Shown here: positions 40,663-49,511 of the stretch, in pieces | Position numbering within the stretch: position 1 is the first letter of the stretch | How the letters are laid out: every line of letters begins with the position of its first letter | DNA from: Corynebacterium lemuris | GTDB taxonomy: Bacteria > Actinomycetota > Actinomycetes > Mycobacteriales > Mycobacteriaceae | Length of the DNA stretch: 64,000 bases | Direction of reading: 5' to 3' | Assembly: GCF_024919295.1 (NCBI RefSeq) | Contig: NZ_JANWTC010000002.1 | Span: forward strand, 124,001 to 188,000 | Program-made: the position numbers and the translations under genes | The notes under the pieces: generated by a model | The model's database searches: none | The model's input: only the letters and a program-made list of their open reading frames with translations | What the model was told of the DNA's origin: nothing

Positions 40663-41601
40663 TCAGTGCGCCGCCACCTGCTTGTGCGCCCCGCGCCGGG
40701 TCAGGCGGGCGACACCTTCCACGAGGAAGGCGACCACCCCGCCCCAGAGCAGTCCGAAGACCAGCGAGAAGAACGTGTTGACCAGCCAGCCGACAAAGCC
40801 GCCGCCGGCGGCGGTCTCCAGGTGGTGGATGGTGTCGTAGATCCAGGTCAGACCGAACTCGTCGAGCCCGACGATGATGATGTGCCCGCCCACCCAGAGC
40901 ATGGCGAAGGTGCCGACCACCGCGATGGTGGTGAGCACCTTCGGCATCGCCGCGACCAGGCCCCGGCCGAAACCGGCCCCGGCCCCGCCGCGGGAGACCA
41001 TGTGCAGGCCGATGTCGTCCATCTTCACCAGCAGGGCCACCGCGCCATAGACCAGCGCGGTGATGCCGATACCGACCACCACCAGGACCGCGGCACGGAA
41101 GGCCATGGGCTGGTCGGCCACCTCGTTGAGCGAGATGACCATGATCTCCGCGGACAGGATGAGGTCGGTCATGATCGCACCCTTGACCAGCTGGTCCTCC
41201 GCCCCGGCGGACTTCTCTTTCGCCGGGGTGTCGTGGCCGCCGTGGCCGAGCACCTTCGCCAGGACCTTCTCCGCCCCCTCATAACAGAGGTAGGTGCCGC
41301 CGATCATGAGGAGCGGGGTCAGTGCCCACGGGGCGATCCACGACAGGAGCAGGGCCACCGGCAGGATGATGACGAGCTTGTTGAACAGCGAGCCCTTGGT
41401 GATCCGCCAGATCATCGGCAGTTCCCGGGCGGGGGAGACTCCCGCGACGAAACGCGGGGTGACCGCGGCGTCATCGACGACGACGCCGGCGGCCTTCATG
41501 GAGGTCTTGCCTGCGGCGGCGGCGACATCGTCGACGCTGGCGGCGGCTGCGCGGGCGATGAGGGCGACGTCGTCAAGCAGGGCGAGCAGGCCACCAGCCA
41601 T
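40663..41601 (-). CDS. DUF808 (YedI-like) membrane protein
   Basis: A 312-residue protein of the DUF808 family. It opens with MAGGLLALLDDVALIARAAAASVDDVAAA and continues with VVVDDAAVTPRFVAG, then about eight helices including PLLMIGGTYLCYEGAEKVL and VGGHIIIVGLDEFG. Its function is not known in any organism. The ATG at 41601 has AGGTGG upstream; a GTG 9 nt earlier is possible. It is divergent from panE across a 24-bp palindrome and precedes the ClC gene. Confidence 0.85.
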   Translation of the reverse strand: MAGGLLALLDDVALIARAAAASVDDVAAAAGKTSMKAAGVVVDDAAVTPRFVAGVSPARELPMIWRITKGSLFNKLVIILPVALLLSWIAPWALTPLLMIGGTYLCYEGAEKVLAKVLGHGGHDTPAKEKSAGAEDQLVKGAIMTDLILSAEIMVISLNEVADQPMAFRAAVLVVVGIGITALVYGAVALLVKMDDIGLHMVSRGGAGAGFGRGLVAAMPKVLTTIAVVGTFAMLWVGGHIIIVGLDEFGLTWIYDTIHHLETAAGGGFVGWLVNTFFSLVFGLLWGGVVAFLVEGVARLTRRGAHKQVAAH

Positions 41602-41655
41602 GGTCTCCACCTTTCATTCGGGGTGCGTGCGGGACACGTACGGTTCTGACCAACG

Positions 41656-41679
41656 AGTCTAGGCGCCCGGGCCTAGACT
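41656..41679. promoter_or_regulatory. 24-bp palindrome with a -10 box on each strand
   Basis: AGTCTAGG-N8-CCTAGACT is a perfect inverted repeat between the DUF808 and panE genes. Each arm contains TAGACT: on the plus strand (41674-41679) it ends 7 nt before the panE ATG, giving a leaderless promoter; on the minus strand the same box faces the DUF808 gene with a leader of about 50 nt. Confidence 0.6.
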
Positions 41680-41686
41680 TGGGCGC

Positions 41687-42583
41687 ATGAAAATTGCGGT
41701 CATCGGAGCAGGGGCGGTCGGCGGCTGGTTCGGGGGAGAACTGGTACGCGCAGGCCACGATGTGGTCTTCATCACCCGCGGCAGGAGCCTGGAGATCCTG
41801 CAGAAGGAGGGCCTGCGGCTCAATGACGACCCGCCGATCCCGGTCCGCGCAGTGCCGGAACTTGCCGGGGCCGGCACCCCCGACGTGGTCCTCCTGGCGG
41901 TGAAGGCGACCACCGCCACGGACTTCGCGGCACTGCTTGAGGGCCTGGGGCCGCAATCCCTCGTCGCCGTCACCCAGAACTCCGTCGAGGTGCCCACCCG
42001 CGTCGCCGAGATTGCCGGCACCGCACGCACCCTCCCCGGGGTCGTGCGCGGTTACTTCCACCACACCGGCCCCGGCCGGATCGAGTTCCACGGTGGGCCC
42101 ATCTCATACGATTTCGGCACCTGGGACGGGCACACCAGCGAGGTCGTCGACGGGTTCGCCGCGGCGCTGCGCGAGGCGGGTGTCGACGCCCGCGTGCACC
42201 CGGACATCTTCATCGACGTCTGGGAGAAGGCCATGTACGTCACCAGCACCGGGGCCCTCGGCGCCCTGGCCGGCCGCCCACTCGGCGAACTACGCACCCG
42301 CCTGCGCCCCAGCCTGACGGCGCTCATGTCGGAGATCCACGCCACCGCCCTGGCGAACGGGGTGCCGCTGAGCGACGACGCTGTGGAACGCACCCTCGCC
42401 TTCGCCGACCGCATGCCCGCCGACGCCACCAGCTCCATGCACCGTGACCTGGCAGCCGGCCTACCGGGCAGCAGCCATGAACTCGATGCCCAGGTCGGTG
42501 CCATCTGTCGCCTCGCGGCCCGGCGCGGGGTAGATGTCCGGCTGCATGACCTTCTGCTGAATGTGCTGGACCAGCGTTTCTAG
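41687..42583 (+). CDS. panE: 2-dehydropantoate 2-reductase (ketopantoate reductase family)
   Basis: A 298-residue reductase. The NADPH fold is MKIAVIGAGAVGGWFGGEL; TQNSVEVP follows, and the C-terminal helical domain has KAMYVTSTGALGALAG with the catalytic lysine (WEKAM) and MHRDLAAGLPGSSHELDAQVG. It would reduce ketopantoate to pantoate for coenzyme A synthesis, although paralogues act on other 2-oxoacids. The message looks leaderless from TAGACT at 41674. It converges on the IclR gene 10 nt away. Confidence 0.82.
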   Translation: MKIAVIGAGAVGGWFGGELVRAGHDVVFITRGRSLEILQKEGLRLNDDPPIPVRAVPELAGAGTPDVVLLAVKATTATDFAALLEGLGPQSLVAVTQNSVEVPTRVAEIAGTARTLPGVVRGYFHHTGPGRIEFHGGPISYDFGTWDGHTSEVVDGFAAALREAGVDARVHPDIFIDVWEKAMYVTSTGALGALAGRPLGELRTRLRPSLTALMSEIHATALANGVPLSDDAVERTLAFADRMPADATSSMHRDLAAGLPGSSHELDAQVGAICRLAARRGVDVRLHDLLLNVLDQRF

Positions 42584-42593
42584 CTAATGCGTT

Positions 42594-43376
42594 TCAGAGA
42601 CCGCCGAAGACCCGGGACACCCGACGTGCGGTCGACCGTAGTGCTGCGAGAATCTCCCGCTCCCGGGACTCCGGGAGCCGGGAATGGATGGCGGAGACAC
42701 TGAGGGAGACGAGCGGGGAACCGGGCGCACCGGGCACCAGGATCGCTGCGCCGGACAGACCCGGAATGACGTAATCGCTGCCATAGAGGTAACCGTCGCG
42801 ACGGAACTGGGTGAGCGCCCGCCGCAGCACCTGTTCGTGCTCCTCGGTGCCGATCTCCGTCCACTGGTGGTGTTCGTTCTGGTGCAGACGGGACAGCAGC
42901 TCCTCCTGCTGGTCCTCCGGGAGCTGAGAGAGAATAGCGATGCCGCTGTAGGTCATGGTCAGTGGCAGCACGTCACCCACCGAGACGGTTTCCGCCCGGA
43001 TCGGGAAACGGCCGACAGCGCGGGCGAGATAGTAGACACCGTCGAAATAGCGCGTGGCCATGTACACCGTGTCGCCGAGCTGGTCCGCCAGGTCCTGGGC
43101 GAGTTCCTGGAGCTCAGAGATGTGGTCGATGGGGGAGGGGGCCGCCAAGGCGAGCACGCCGAGCCGGCGGTCGAGGAGGTAGCGGCGGTTCTCCAGCTGG
43201 CGGACATAACCGATCTCCTTGAGCGTGCCCAGGATGCGGTGCACGGTGGGGCGTGCGAGCTGGGTTGATTCCGCCAGGTCCAGGAGCCGGGCGCCGGCAG
43301 CACCAGCAGAGGCGATGGCCTCGAGGATTATCGCGGCGCGTGCGAGTACATGAGGTTGTTGGGTGTCCCGTTCCAC
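42594..43376 (-). CDS. IclR-family transcriptional regulator
   Basis: A 260-residue regulator. The N-terminal winged helix contains LLDLAESTQLARPTVHRILGTLKEIGYVRQL, and the remaining 180 residues form the IclR ligand domain, ending SLSVSAIHSRLPESREREILAALRSTARRVSRVF. GTG at 43376 is chosen because AGGAG lies just upstream and the family begins there; no ATG fits. Two 19-bp inverted repeats lie 75-130 bp before its start and two more upstream of the 51094 operon, so it probably controls itself and both arms of the Baeyer-Villiger module in response to a pathway compound. Confidence 0.88.
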   Translation of the reverse strand: MERDTQQPHVLARAAIILEAIASAGAAGARLLDLAESTQLARPTVHRILGTLKEIGYVRQLENRRYLLDRRLGVLALAAPSPIDHISELQELAQDLADQLGDTVYMATRYFDGVYYLARAVGRFPIRAETVSVGDVLPLTMTYSGIAILSQLPEDQQEELLSRLHQNEHHQWTEIGTEEHEQVLRRALTQFRRDGYLYGSDYVIPGLSGAAILVPGAPGSPLVSLSVSAIHSRLPESREREILAALRSTARRVSRVFGGL

Positions 43377-43449
43377 TCTGGTTCTCCTGTTCCTCGGCGA
43401 TCGCCGGGCTCGTCGTGTCTGAGGCAGTGTCCATTCAATCACCCGCACA

Positions 43450-43468
43450 AGGTCCGCTGTGCGGACTT
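43450..43468. promoter_or_regulatory. probable IclR operator, site L1
   Basis: AGGTCCG-N5-CGGACTT: 6 of 7 arm positions are complementary. It has the same 7-5-7 layout as sites at 43487, 51198 and 51239. Confidence 0.6.
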
Positions 43469-43486
43469 GTGAGGTTAACTAGGGCT

Positions 43487-43505
43487 GAGTCCATCCAGTG
43501 GACTC
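43487..43505. promoter_or_regulatory. probable IclR operator, site L2
   Basis: GAGTCCA-N5-TGGACTC: a perfect inverted repeat, centred 37 bp from site L1. Confidence 0.65.
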
Positions 43506-43811
43506 TGCACTAGCCCCGATGGCTACCCCCGACCGCTTGGCCGGTTATGCCGGTTAATGCAGCTAGCTCAACAAAAATTGATCGATTTCATGGATTTAGA
43601 GGACGTTTTGTCGCCCTGAGGGAGTGTTGATCTTGCGTGGGGCTGGGCTGTTACTTATTGTCACCTATCACGAAGAAGTGGTCTGGATCACTTGCTTCGG
43701 AGGAAATAAAAGTCCGTTCAGCGAACTCGCGTTGACGTCGAAGAAAAGAAGAACCCATCCCCGGGTGCAGCCTCCCCGGATCCTGTCCCTCCCCTACAAA
43801 GGAGTTTCCCT
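43506..43811 (+). other. 306-bp leader ahead of the MHS transporter operon
   Basis: No gene is supported here. It contains a tandem CCGGTTATG/CCGGTTAATG (43541-43559); TTATGCCG within it (43545-43552) also occurs at 51163-51170 in the promoter region of the facing operon. I cannot place the start of transcription. Confidence 0.4.
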
Positions 43812-45149
43812 TTGAGCACGACAGCACTCACCACGGCCCCTCCAGTCCTGAAGCAGGAACCGGATCAGGCACGTCGTCGTCAATCGATGATCGCCACGGG
43901 CGTTGGCAACGTCCTCGAATGGTTTGACTGGGCCGTCTACGGCGTTTTCTCCACCTACATTGCCCAGGCACTGTTCAGTCAGGAGAATCCTGTCTCGGCA
44001 CTCCTCGGCACCCTGGCGGTCTTCGCCGTTGGCTTCGTCATGCGCCCCCTGGGTGGGCTGGTGTTCGGACGTATCGCCGACAAGCGCGGCCGCAAGTGGG
44101 TCCTACTGGTCACCATGCTGCTGATGGCCGGAGGATCCCTGCTGATCGCGATCATCCCCAGCTACGAGACCATCGGTGGCGCGGCCTCCTTCCTGCTGCT
44201 GGCAGCCCGCCTGCTCCAGGGTTTCGCCCACGGAGGTGAGTCCACCGCCTCCAACGTCTATCTCCCCGAGATCGCCCCTAAGCACCAGCGCGCCCTCTAC
44301 GGATCAACCATCGGTTTCTCCATGGGCCTGGGCACCATGCTGGCAGTCCTCTTTGGATCCCTCCTCGCCAACGCCTTCGACTCGGAGTTCATGAGCACCT
44401 GGGGTTGGCGCATCCCCTTCCTCTTCGGAGCCCTGCTCGCGGTGGTGGTGCTCTGGCTGCGCCGCAACATGATGGAATCGGACGTCCATGAGGACCATGT
44501 TCAGGCAGTGGAGAACGCCGAAACCGGGGCACCGGTCGAGGTCGTCGAATGGCAGCGGCGTCGGATCTTCACCAAGGCCGTCGAGGTCTTCTTCTACATG
44601 GCAGGCACCACACTGCCCTACTACATCTGGTCATCTTTCGCAGCGACGTACGCAATCAGCCAGAAGGGGATGGACCCGGCCGGGGCCTTCACCGCCTCAC
44701 TGGGGGCGATGGCAGTAAACCTGGCGCTCGTCCCGGTGATGGGGCTGCTGGCCGATAGAATCGGACGACGCATCCCGGTGATTGTGTACGCACTCGCCAC
44801 CGCCGCACTGACCGTCCCGGTCTTCGCCATGATCGACGACAACCCCTGGACGCTGTTCATCGCCCAGGCTCTGATGATGGGCCTCAGCGCCGCCATCGGT
44901 GGTACCCAGCCCGCCATGCTCGCCGAGCAGGTGCCCACCCGCTACCGCACCCTGATCATGGGCACCGCCATGCCGCTGGCCGTCGCACTGTTCGGCGGAA
45001 CCGCCCCCTACCTGAATACCTGGCTGGCCTCCATCGACATGTTCTGGCTCTTCGACGCCTACATCATCGCCATGGCGCTGGGTACCGCAGTCGTGGCCGC
45101 ATTCCGGTGGAAGGAGACCCGAGGCATCGAGCTCGCTGACGTCCGCTGA
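43812..45149 (+). CDS. MHS-family MFS transporter
   Basis: A 445-residue metabolite:H+ symporter with twelve helices. The opening GVGNVLEWFDWAVYGVFSTYIA and the loop PLGGLVFGRIADKRGRKWVL are the MHS signatures (ProP, KgtP, ShiA relatives), and the second-half loop is GLLADRIGRRIPV. Such carriers import dicarboxylates, betaines or aromatic acids. The start is TTG at 43812, with AAAGGAG 6 nt upstream. It is the first gene of the plus-strand arm of the IclR module, 50 nt before the alpha/beta hydrolase, and probably brings in the pathway substrate. Confidence 0.85.
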   Translation: MSTTALTTAPPVLKQEPDQARRRQSMIATGVGNVLEWFDWAVYGVFSTYIAQALFSQENPVSALLGTLAVFAVGFVMRPLGGLVFGRIADKRGRKWVLLVTMLLMAGGSLLIAIIPSYETIGGAASFLLLAARLLQGFAHGGESTASNVYLPEIAPKHQRALYGSTIGFSMGLGTMLAVLFGSLLANAFDSEFMSTWGWRIPFLFGALLAVVVLWLRRNMMESDVHEDHVQAVENAETGAPVEVVEWQRRRIFTKAVEVFFYMAGTTLPYYIWSSFAATYAISQKGMDPAGAFTASLGAMAVNLALVPVMGLLADRIGRRIPVIVYALATAALTVPVFAMIDDNPWTLFIAQALMMGLSAAIGGTQPAMLAEQVPTRYRTLIMGTAMPLAVALFGGTAPYLNTWLASIDMFWLFDAYIIAMALGTAVVAAFRWKETRGIELADVR

Positions 45150-45199
45150 TCCCTGAACCTCCGCTCCATCCGCGACACACACCTAGCTGAAAGAAGATA

Positions 45200-46057
45200 A
45201 TGCTCACCCAGGATGTAATGATCCCCCGCACGATCGGCGTCAACGGCACCGAGATCACCTACTACGACTCCATGGACACCCGGAACCACCCGGATGACGT
45301 GATGGTGCTCGTCCACGGCACCGCCGGCTCCACCGCCTCCCACTTCAGTTTCCTGTACCCGGTTCTCGCAGCCCGTCAGCGCGTCATCGCCATTGACTGG
45401 GCCCCGGTTCCGGAGTCTGACCAGCCCCTGGAACTCGATGACCTGGTCAATCAGGTCAGCACGACCCTGGAAGCACTCATTCCGGGCCGCCGGGTGGTAC
45501 TGGTCGGCTATTCCCTGGGGGCAGTGGTGAGCGCAGCCCTCGCAGCCCGGCGCCCTGATCTGGTGGACCGGCTCATCCTGGTCGCCGGCTGGATCACCAC
45601 CGACCTGCAGCAGCTCCTACGCAATGACGTCTGGCACGCCTTACGCGCTGCCGGCGACGAGGACGCCCTGCGCCGGTACTCCACCTTCTGCGCCTTCGGC
45701 GGACCTTTCCTCAGCCAGCGGACCCTGACGGATATGCGTCCGGGGATGGACGCAATGGTCTTCGATACCTTCGGCGACCAGCAGATGGACCTCAACCGCC
45801 GTATCGACATCTCCGCAGAGGTGGAGCAGATCAGTGCCTCGACCCTGATCGTCTCCTGCACCCACGACCAGATGGTCCCCACTCGTCACCAGCTCGCCCT
45901 GTTCGGCGCGATCGAGGACTCCCGGTTCGTGGAGATCCACACCGGCCATGCCGTTGTCTTTGAACGACCCAGCGAACTCAGCCACCACATCCAGCAGTTC
46001 ATGGATCAGCCGGAGCGCTACGACGCTGGCACGGTCATCCCCACCCCTGAACCCTGA
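45200..46057 (+). CDS. alpha/beta hydrolase (probable ester or lactone hydrolase)
   Basis: A 285-residue alpha/beta-hydrolase of the MhpC/haloperoxidase type. It has the oxyanion region VLVHGTAGSTASHF, the nucleophile elbow VGYSLGAVV with Ser105, an acid in CTHDQMVP and the catalytic His in IHTGHAV. It sits between the MHS carrier and the Baeyer-Villiger monooxygenase, so the natural proposal is hydrolysis of the ester or lactone made by the latter. A purine-rich AAAGAAG precedes the ATG. Confidence 0.82.
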   Translation: MLTQDVMIPRTIGVNGTEITYYDSMDTRNHPDDVMVLVHGTAGSTASHFSFLYPVLAARQRVIAIDWAPVPESDQPLELDDLVNQVSTTLEALIPGRRVVLVGYSLGAVVSAALAARRPDLVDRLILVAGWITTDLQQLLRNDVWHALRAAGDEDALRRYSTFCAFGGPFLSQRTLTDMRPGMDAMVFDTFGDQQMDLNRRIDISAEVEQISASTLIVSCTHDQMVPTRHQLALFGAIEDSRFVEIHTGHAVVFERPSELSHHIQQFMDQPERYDAGTVIPTPEP

Positions 46058-46101
46058 TCCAGACACTCTTCCCACCCCTGTTTTCCTGAACGGAGCACGA
46101 C

Positions 46102-47604
46102 ATGATCACCCCTCTCACCCAGATTGAGACCCGTACCCTGATTATCGGCAGCGGTTTCGCCGGGCTCGGCATGGGAGTCCAGCTCAAACGTCGCGGTGAC
46201 GATGACTTCCTCATCCTCGAACGCGCCGGTGACGTCGGCGGCACCTGGCGCGACAACACTTATCCAGGCGCGGCCTGTGACGTTCCCTCACACCTCTACT
46301 CCTTCTCCTTCCGGCCGAATCCGGACTGGTCACGGGTATTCTCCCCGGGCCCCGAGATCCAGTCTTATCTGCAGGACACTGCGCACGAAGAGGGCCTGAG
46401 AGAACATCTGCGCCTCAACCAGAATATGGAGCATGCCCGCTGGGACGAGACTGAGGGGCGCTGGCATGTGCTCACCCCGGATCACGAGTACATCGCGAAG
46501 TTCCTCATCACCGGCACCGGGCATCTGGCGGACGAGGCGTACCCCAATATCCCGGGTCTGGACAGTTTCACGGGTGAGAAATTCCACTCCGCCCGCTGGG
46601 ATCACTCGGTGCCCATGGAAGGCAAGCGCATCGGTGTGATCGGCACCGGAGCCTCTGCCATCCAGATCGTCCCGGAGATGGCGGAGATCGCCTCCGAACT
46701 GGTGGTATTCCAGCGCACCCCGAGTTACATCATTCCCCGGGGGGAACGCGCCTACACCGAGGGTGAGCGCCGCCTGTTCCGCCGGAACCCGGAGTCGATC
46801 ACTGCCTTGCGCTCTGAGCTGTTCTGGGGTGGGGAGAACACCTTCGCCCAGCGCCGGGCCATCCCGCAGTTCCTGGAGGCCGGCAAGAAACTCGCTCTCG
46901 ACCACCTGTCCAGCCAGGTCCCTGACCCGGAGCTGCGGGCGAAGCTGACCCCGGACTATGAGCCCGGCTGCAAGCGCGTGCTGATCTCCAACACCTTCTA
47001 CCCGGCCCTCCAGTCCCCGGTGACCACCCTGGAGAGTTCCGCGTTGGCCAGTGTCGACGGTTCGACCGTGACCGCCGCCTCAGGGGCGGAATATGAACTG
47101 GATGTACTGGTATTCGCCACCGGTTTCGAGGCCACAGAGCCGCCCTATGCGAAGCTCGTCCACGGCCGCGGCGGACTCAACCTCTCCACCCACTGGGAAC
47201 AGGGCATGCAGGCCTATGACTCCGTCACGGTGGCGGGATTCCCGAACCTCTTCTCCATCAACGGACCCAACACCTCTCTGGGACATAATTCGATCGTCTA
47301 CATCATCGAGTCCCAGATCGACTACATCCTCGGGGCCATGGATTACATGACCGCCACCGGTGCGGAGATCATCGAGCCCACCCCGGAGGCAGAGGAGGCC
47401 TACGTCCGCAGCATCCAGGACAATGCCGTGGGCACCGTGTGGCTCGATGGCGGCTGTAGCTCCTGGTACGTGGACCAGCGCTCGGGTCGTCTCACGCTCA
47501 TCTGGCCGGACTTCGGCTACGCTTTCCGGGACGCCAACGGGACGTTCCACTCGGAGGGTTATGAACTCCGCGACATCTCCGCGATCGAGCCCGTCACTGT
47601 CTGA
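46102..47604 (+). CDS. Baeyer-Villiger monooxygenase (type I, FAD/NADPH)
   Basis: A 500-residue flavoprotein. The FAD fold is LIIGSGFAGLGMGVQL (residues 13-28), the BVMO fingerprint F-x-G-x3-H-x3-W-D is FTGEKFHSARWD (156-167) and the NADPH fold is VIGTGASAIQIV (179-190). The conserved TYPGAACDVPS loop is also present. It would insert one oxygen beside a ketone to give an ester or lactone. Between a hydrolase and a decayed alcohol dehydrogenase, and facing two SDRs, it fits a pathway for a secondary alcohol or cyclic ketone. ATG at 46102 follows ACGGAG. Confidence 0.9.
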   Translation: MITPLTQIETRTLIIGSGFAGLGMGVQLKRRGDDDFLILERAGDVGGTWRDNTYPGAACDVPSHLYSFSFRPNPDWSRVFSPGPEIQSYLQDTAHEEGLREHLRLNQNMEHARWDETEGRWHVLTPDHEYIAKFLITGTGHLADEAYPNIPGLDSFTGEKFHSARWDHSVPMEGKRIGVIGTGASAIQIVPEMAEIASELVVFQRTPSYIIPRGERAYTEGERRLFRRNPESITALRSELFWGGENTFAQRRAIPQFLEAGKKLALDHLSSQVPDPELRAKLTPDYEPGCKRVLISNTFYPALQSPVTTLESSALASVDGSTVTAASGAEYELDVLVFATGFEATEPPYAKLVHGRGGLNLSTHWEQGMQAYDSVTVAGFPNLFSINGPNTSLGHNSIVYIIESQIDYILGAMDYMTATGAEIIEPTPEAEEAYVRSIQDNAVGTVWLDGGCSSWYVDQRSGRLTLIWPDFGYAFRDANGTFHSEGYELRDISAIEPVTV

Positions 47605-47617
47605 GGGAAGCGGGCAC

Positions 47618-48439
47618 ATGAAGAATGACGTGTGTGTCGGGAGGGGGGCCAACCAGCCCTCCCACGGCGAGATACTGGTCCGGGTGGTGGCCACAGGTGT
47701 GTGCCCCACAGACCTGAGCACACAGTCGGGGGACATGCCGCTGCCCTACCGGGCGTGCTCGGCCACGAGGAATCCGGCATCGTCAAGGTGGCCGGGGAGG
47801 GGGCGGGTGACGTGCGGGCCGGTTCTCGGGTAATCCTCGGCTGACCCTGGTGTGGGCAGTACCGCAACTGCATACACGGTGAACGCCGCTGCTGCGGAAA
47901 TATGGGCGCAGGACTGTGCGCGGTGTGCGCCTGCACGGTTCGCCGGCAGGCACCTCCGCATACACCTGCGCTGGCGGCTCCCAGTTTTCCGGCCACTTCT
48001 TCGGACAGTCATCCTTCGCCACCCACACTCCGGCCCGGGTGAATGCCCTGGTGGGGGTCGACGGCACGGTGGACCTGAATCTCCTGGACCCGCTGGCCTG
48101 CAGCATCACCACTGGTGTGGGGGCGGTTTCCCCATTGACCGCCCGGAGCCGGGGGAGTCAATGGTGGTCTTCGGGACCGTGGGGCTGGGCGCCATCCACA
48201 TGATCAACTCCGGGGAAGAGGACCCGGTCGAGGCTGTCACCCGGATCCTGGTCGGAGGTCTCCCCCGGCCTCATGCGGACGCTTTCCTGCCGGACGGTGA
48301 CGGGGACGGTGGGAGGGTCATCGACCAGCAGCTTCCTCGCCCAGGTCTGCTGGAACTGCCCAGGCAGGGCAGAATCCCCTTGGACCGTCTGATCACCCCA
48401 TCAAGGCGGCCCTGCTTGTCCCCCTCGGTCGCTGACTGA
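47618..48439 (+). pseudogene. decayed zinc-dependent aryl-alcohol dehydrogenase
   Basis: Pieces of one MDR alcohol dehydrogenase follow each other in different frames. EILVRVVATGVCPTDLSTQSGDMPLPYR is read from the ATG at 47618; GVLGHEESGIVKVAGEGAGDV and a zinc-like CGQYRNC are one frame over, interrupted by a stop at 47842; FFGQSSFATH, NALVGVDGTVDLNLLDPLACSITTGVGAV and RPEPGESMVVFGTVGLGAIHM come next, the last in a third frame; RQGRIPLDRLIT ends it, after a deletion of much of the nucleotide-binding domain. At least three shifts make it non-functional. It starts 13 nt after the monooxygenase, so it was the operon's fourth gene. Confidence 0.8.
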
Positions 48440-48457
48440 CCCCGGTGCCTGAACACC

Positions 48458-48497
48458 AGAGCCGGTGCCCGCGGTGAAGGTCGCGGGCACCGGCTCT
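48458..48497. terminator. strong bidirectional terminator hairpin
   Basis: AGAGCCGGTGCCCGCG and CGCGGGCACCGGCTCT form a perfect 16-bp stem around an 8-nt loop. It separates the end of the decayed dehydrogenase from the convergent cyclase-family gene (stop at 48513). Confidence 0.8.
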
Positions 48498-48512
48498 GTG
48501 TCGGATGGGGGA

Positions 48513-49475
48513 CTACTTGATCACCACGGGGTTGACCGGGGCACCGGTGCCGCCGTGGATCTTCAGGGGTGCCGCCGTGTACAGGAAGGACCACTGGCCG
48601 TCCGCGCGACAGTCCTCCGCTAGGGCATCGAGGTTGAGGATCTCGGAGAACAACACACCGAGGTTGCGCATGAGGGCCTGGTGCAGCGGCAGGCTGGTGT
48701 GGCTGACCGGGTCGACCGTCACCTCGTTGGTGATGGTGTCAGTGCCCAGGACCGGGATCTCCCGTTCAACGAACCAGTCGACGAGTTCCGGGGAGTAGGT
48801 CAGACCCGGTTCGAGGAAGGGGCGGGCGTGGAACTTCTCGACATCTCCGCCGAGGTAGGAGCCGATCCAGCCGGTACGGATCAACAGAATGTCCCGTTTG
48901 CGGATCTCGACGCCCTGCGCGGCAGCAGCCGCGAGCAGATCCTCATGGGTGAAGGTCTCACCGGCGTCCAGGACAGCCTTCCCCCGGTGGGTGGCCATGT
49001 CGATGAGCACCCCCCGTCCGACGACACCGTGCTCGGCGATCGGCAGGATCGAGGCCTTCTCCATGGCACCGATAGTGGATGATGCCGGGTAACCGTTGTA
49101 GATCTGTCCGTCATACCAGGCATGGCCGAGGGCATCGAACTGCGTGGTGCCCTGCAGATACATGACGACGACGTCATCGGAGTATTCCGCACCACCCGGG
49201 ATGTCTGGTCCCTTGCCGGCGGCGAAGTGCGAATGGTCGAGGACGTTGAAACGTTGTGTCGGCCGACGTCCCGGCCACACGGGATCACCGACTGGATCGG
49301 CGATGGGGATGCCGAGGGTGAAGCTGCGCCCGGAACGGATGCTCGCTGCCCCCGTGAGCGCTTCCGCGGGGCCCAGGAAGTTCAGGGCCCCAATCTCATC
49401 GTCTGTACCCCACCTTCCCCAGTTCTTCGGCGAATCCGCCAGGAGCTCCGTGAAAGGGGGGATGTTGTCTGTCAT
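48513..49475 (-). CDS. cyclase-family metal-dependent hydrolase
   Basis: A 320-residue protein of the PF04199 family (kynurenine formamidase/isatin hydrolase relatives), longer than the usual 210-260. The family metal motif H-x-G-T-H-x-D-x-P-x-H appears in a variant form, QGTTQFDALGHAWYDG, in which two histidines are Gln; ITNEVTVDPVSHTSLPLHQ is nearer the C-terminus. The activity would be opening of a cyclic amide, lactone or formamide. It is third in the minus-strand operon behind two SDRs. AGGAG precedes the ATG at 49475. Confidence 0.75.
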   Translation of the reverse strand: MTDNIPPFTELLADSPKNWGRWGTDDEIGALNFLGPAEALTGAASIRSGRSFTLGIPIADPVGDPVWPGRRPTQRFNVLDHSHFAAGKGPDIPGGAEYSDDVVVMYLQGTTQFDALGHAWYDGQIYNGYPASSTIGAMEKASILPIAEHGVVGRGVLIDMATHRGKAVLDAGETFTHEDLLAAAAAQGVEIRKRDILLIRTGWIGSYLGGDVEKFHARPFLEPGLTYSPELVDWFVEREIPVLGTDTITNEVTVDPVSHTSLPLHQALMRNLGVLFSEILNLDALAEDCRADGQWSFLYTAAPLKIHGGTGAPVNPVVIK

Positions 49476-49511
49476 GAGGTGGTCTCCTTGATGGTCATGC
49501 AGGAAGAGGGA

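Noticed and set aside
43624..43815. A 63-codon frame before the MHS transporter
   Set aside because: No ribosome-binding site or family match, and it overlaps the transporter's own start.
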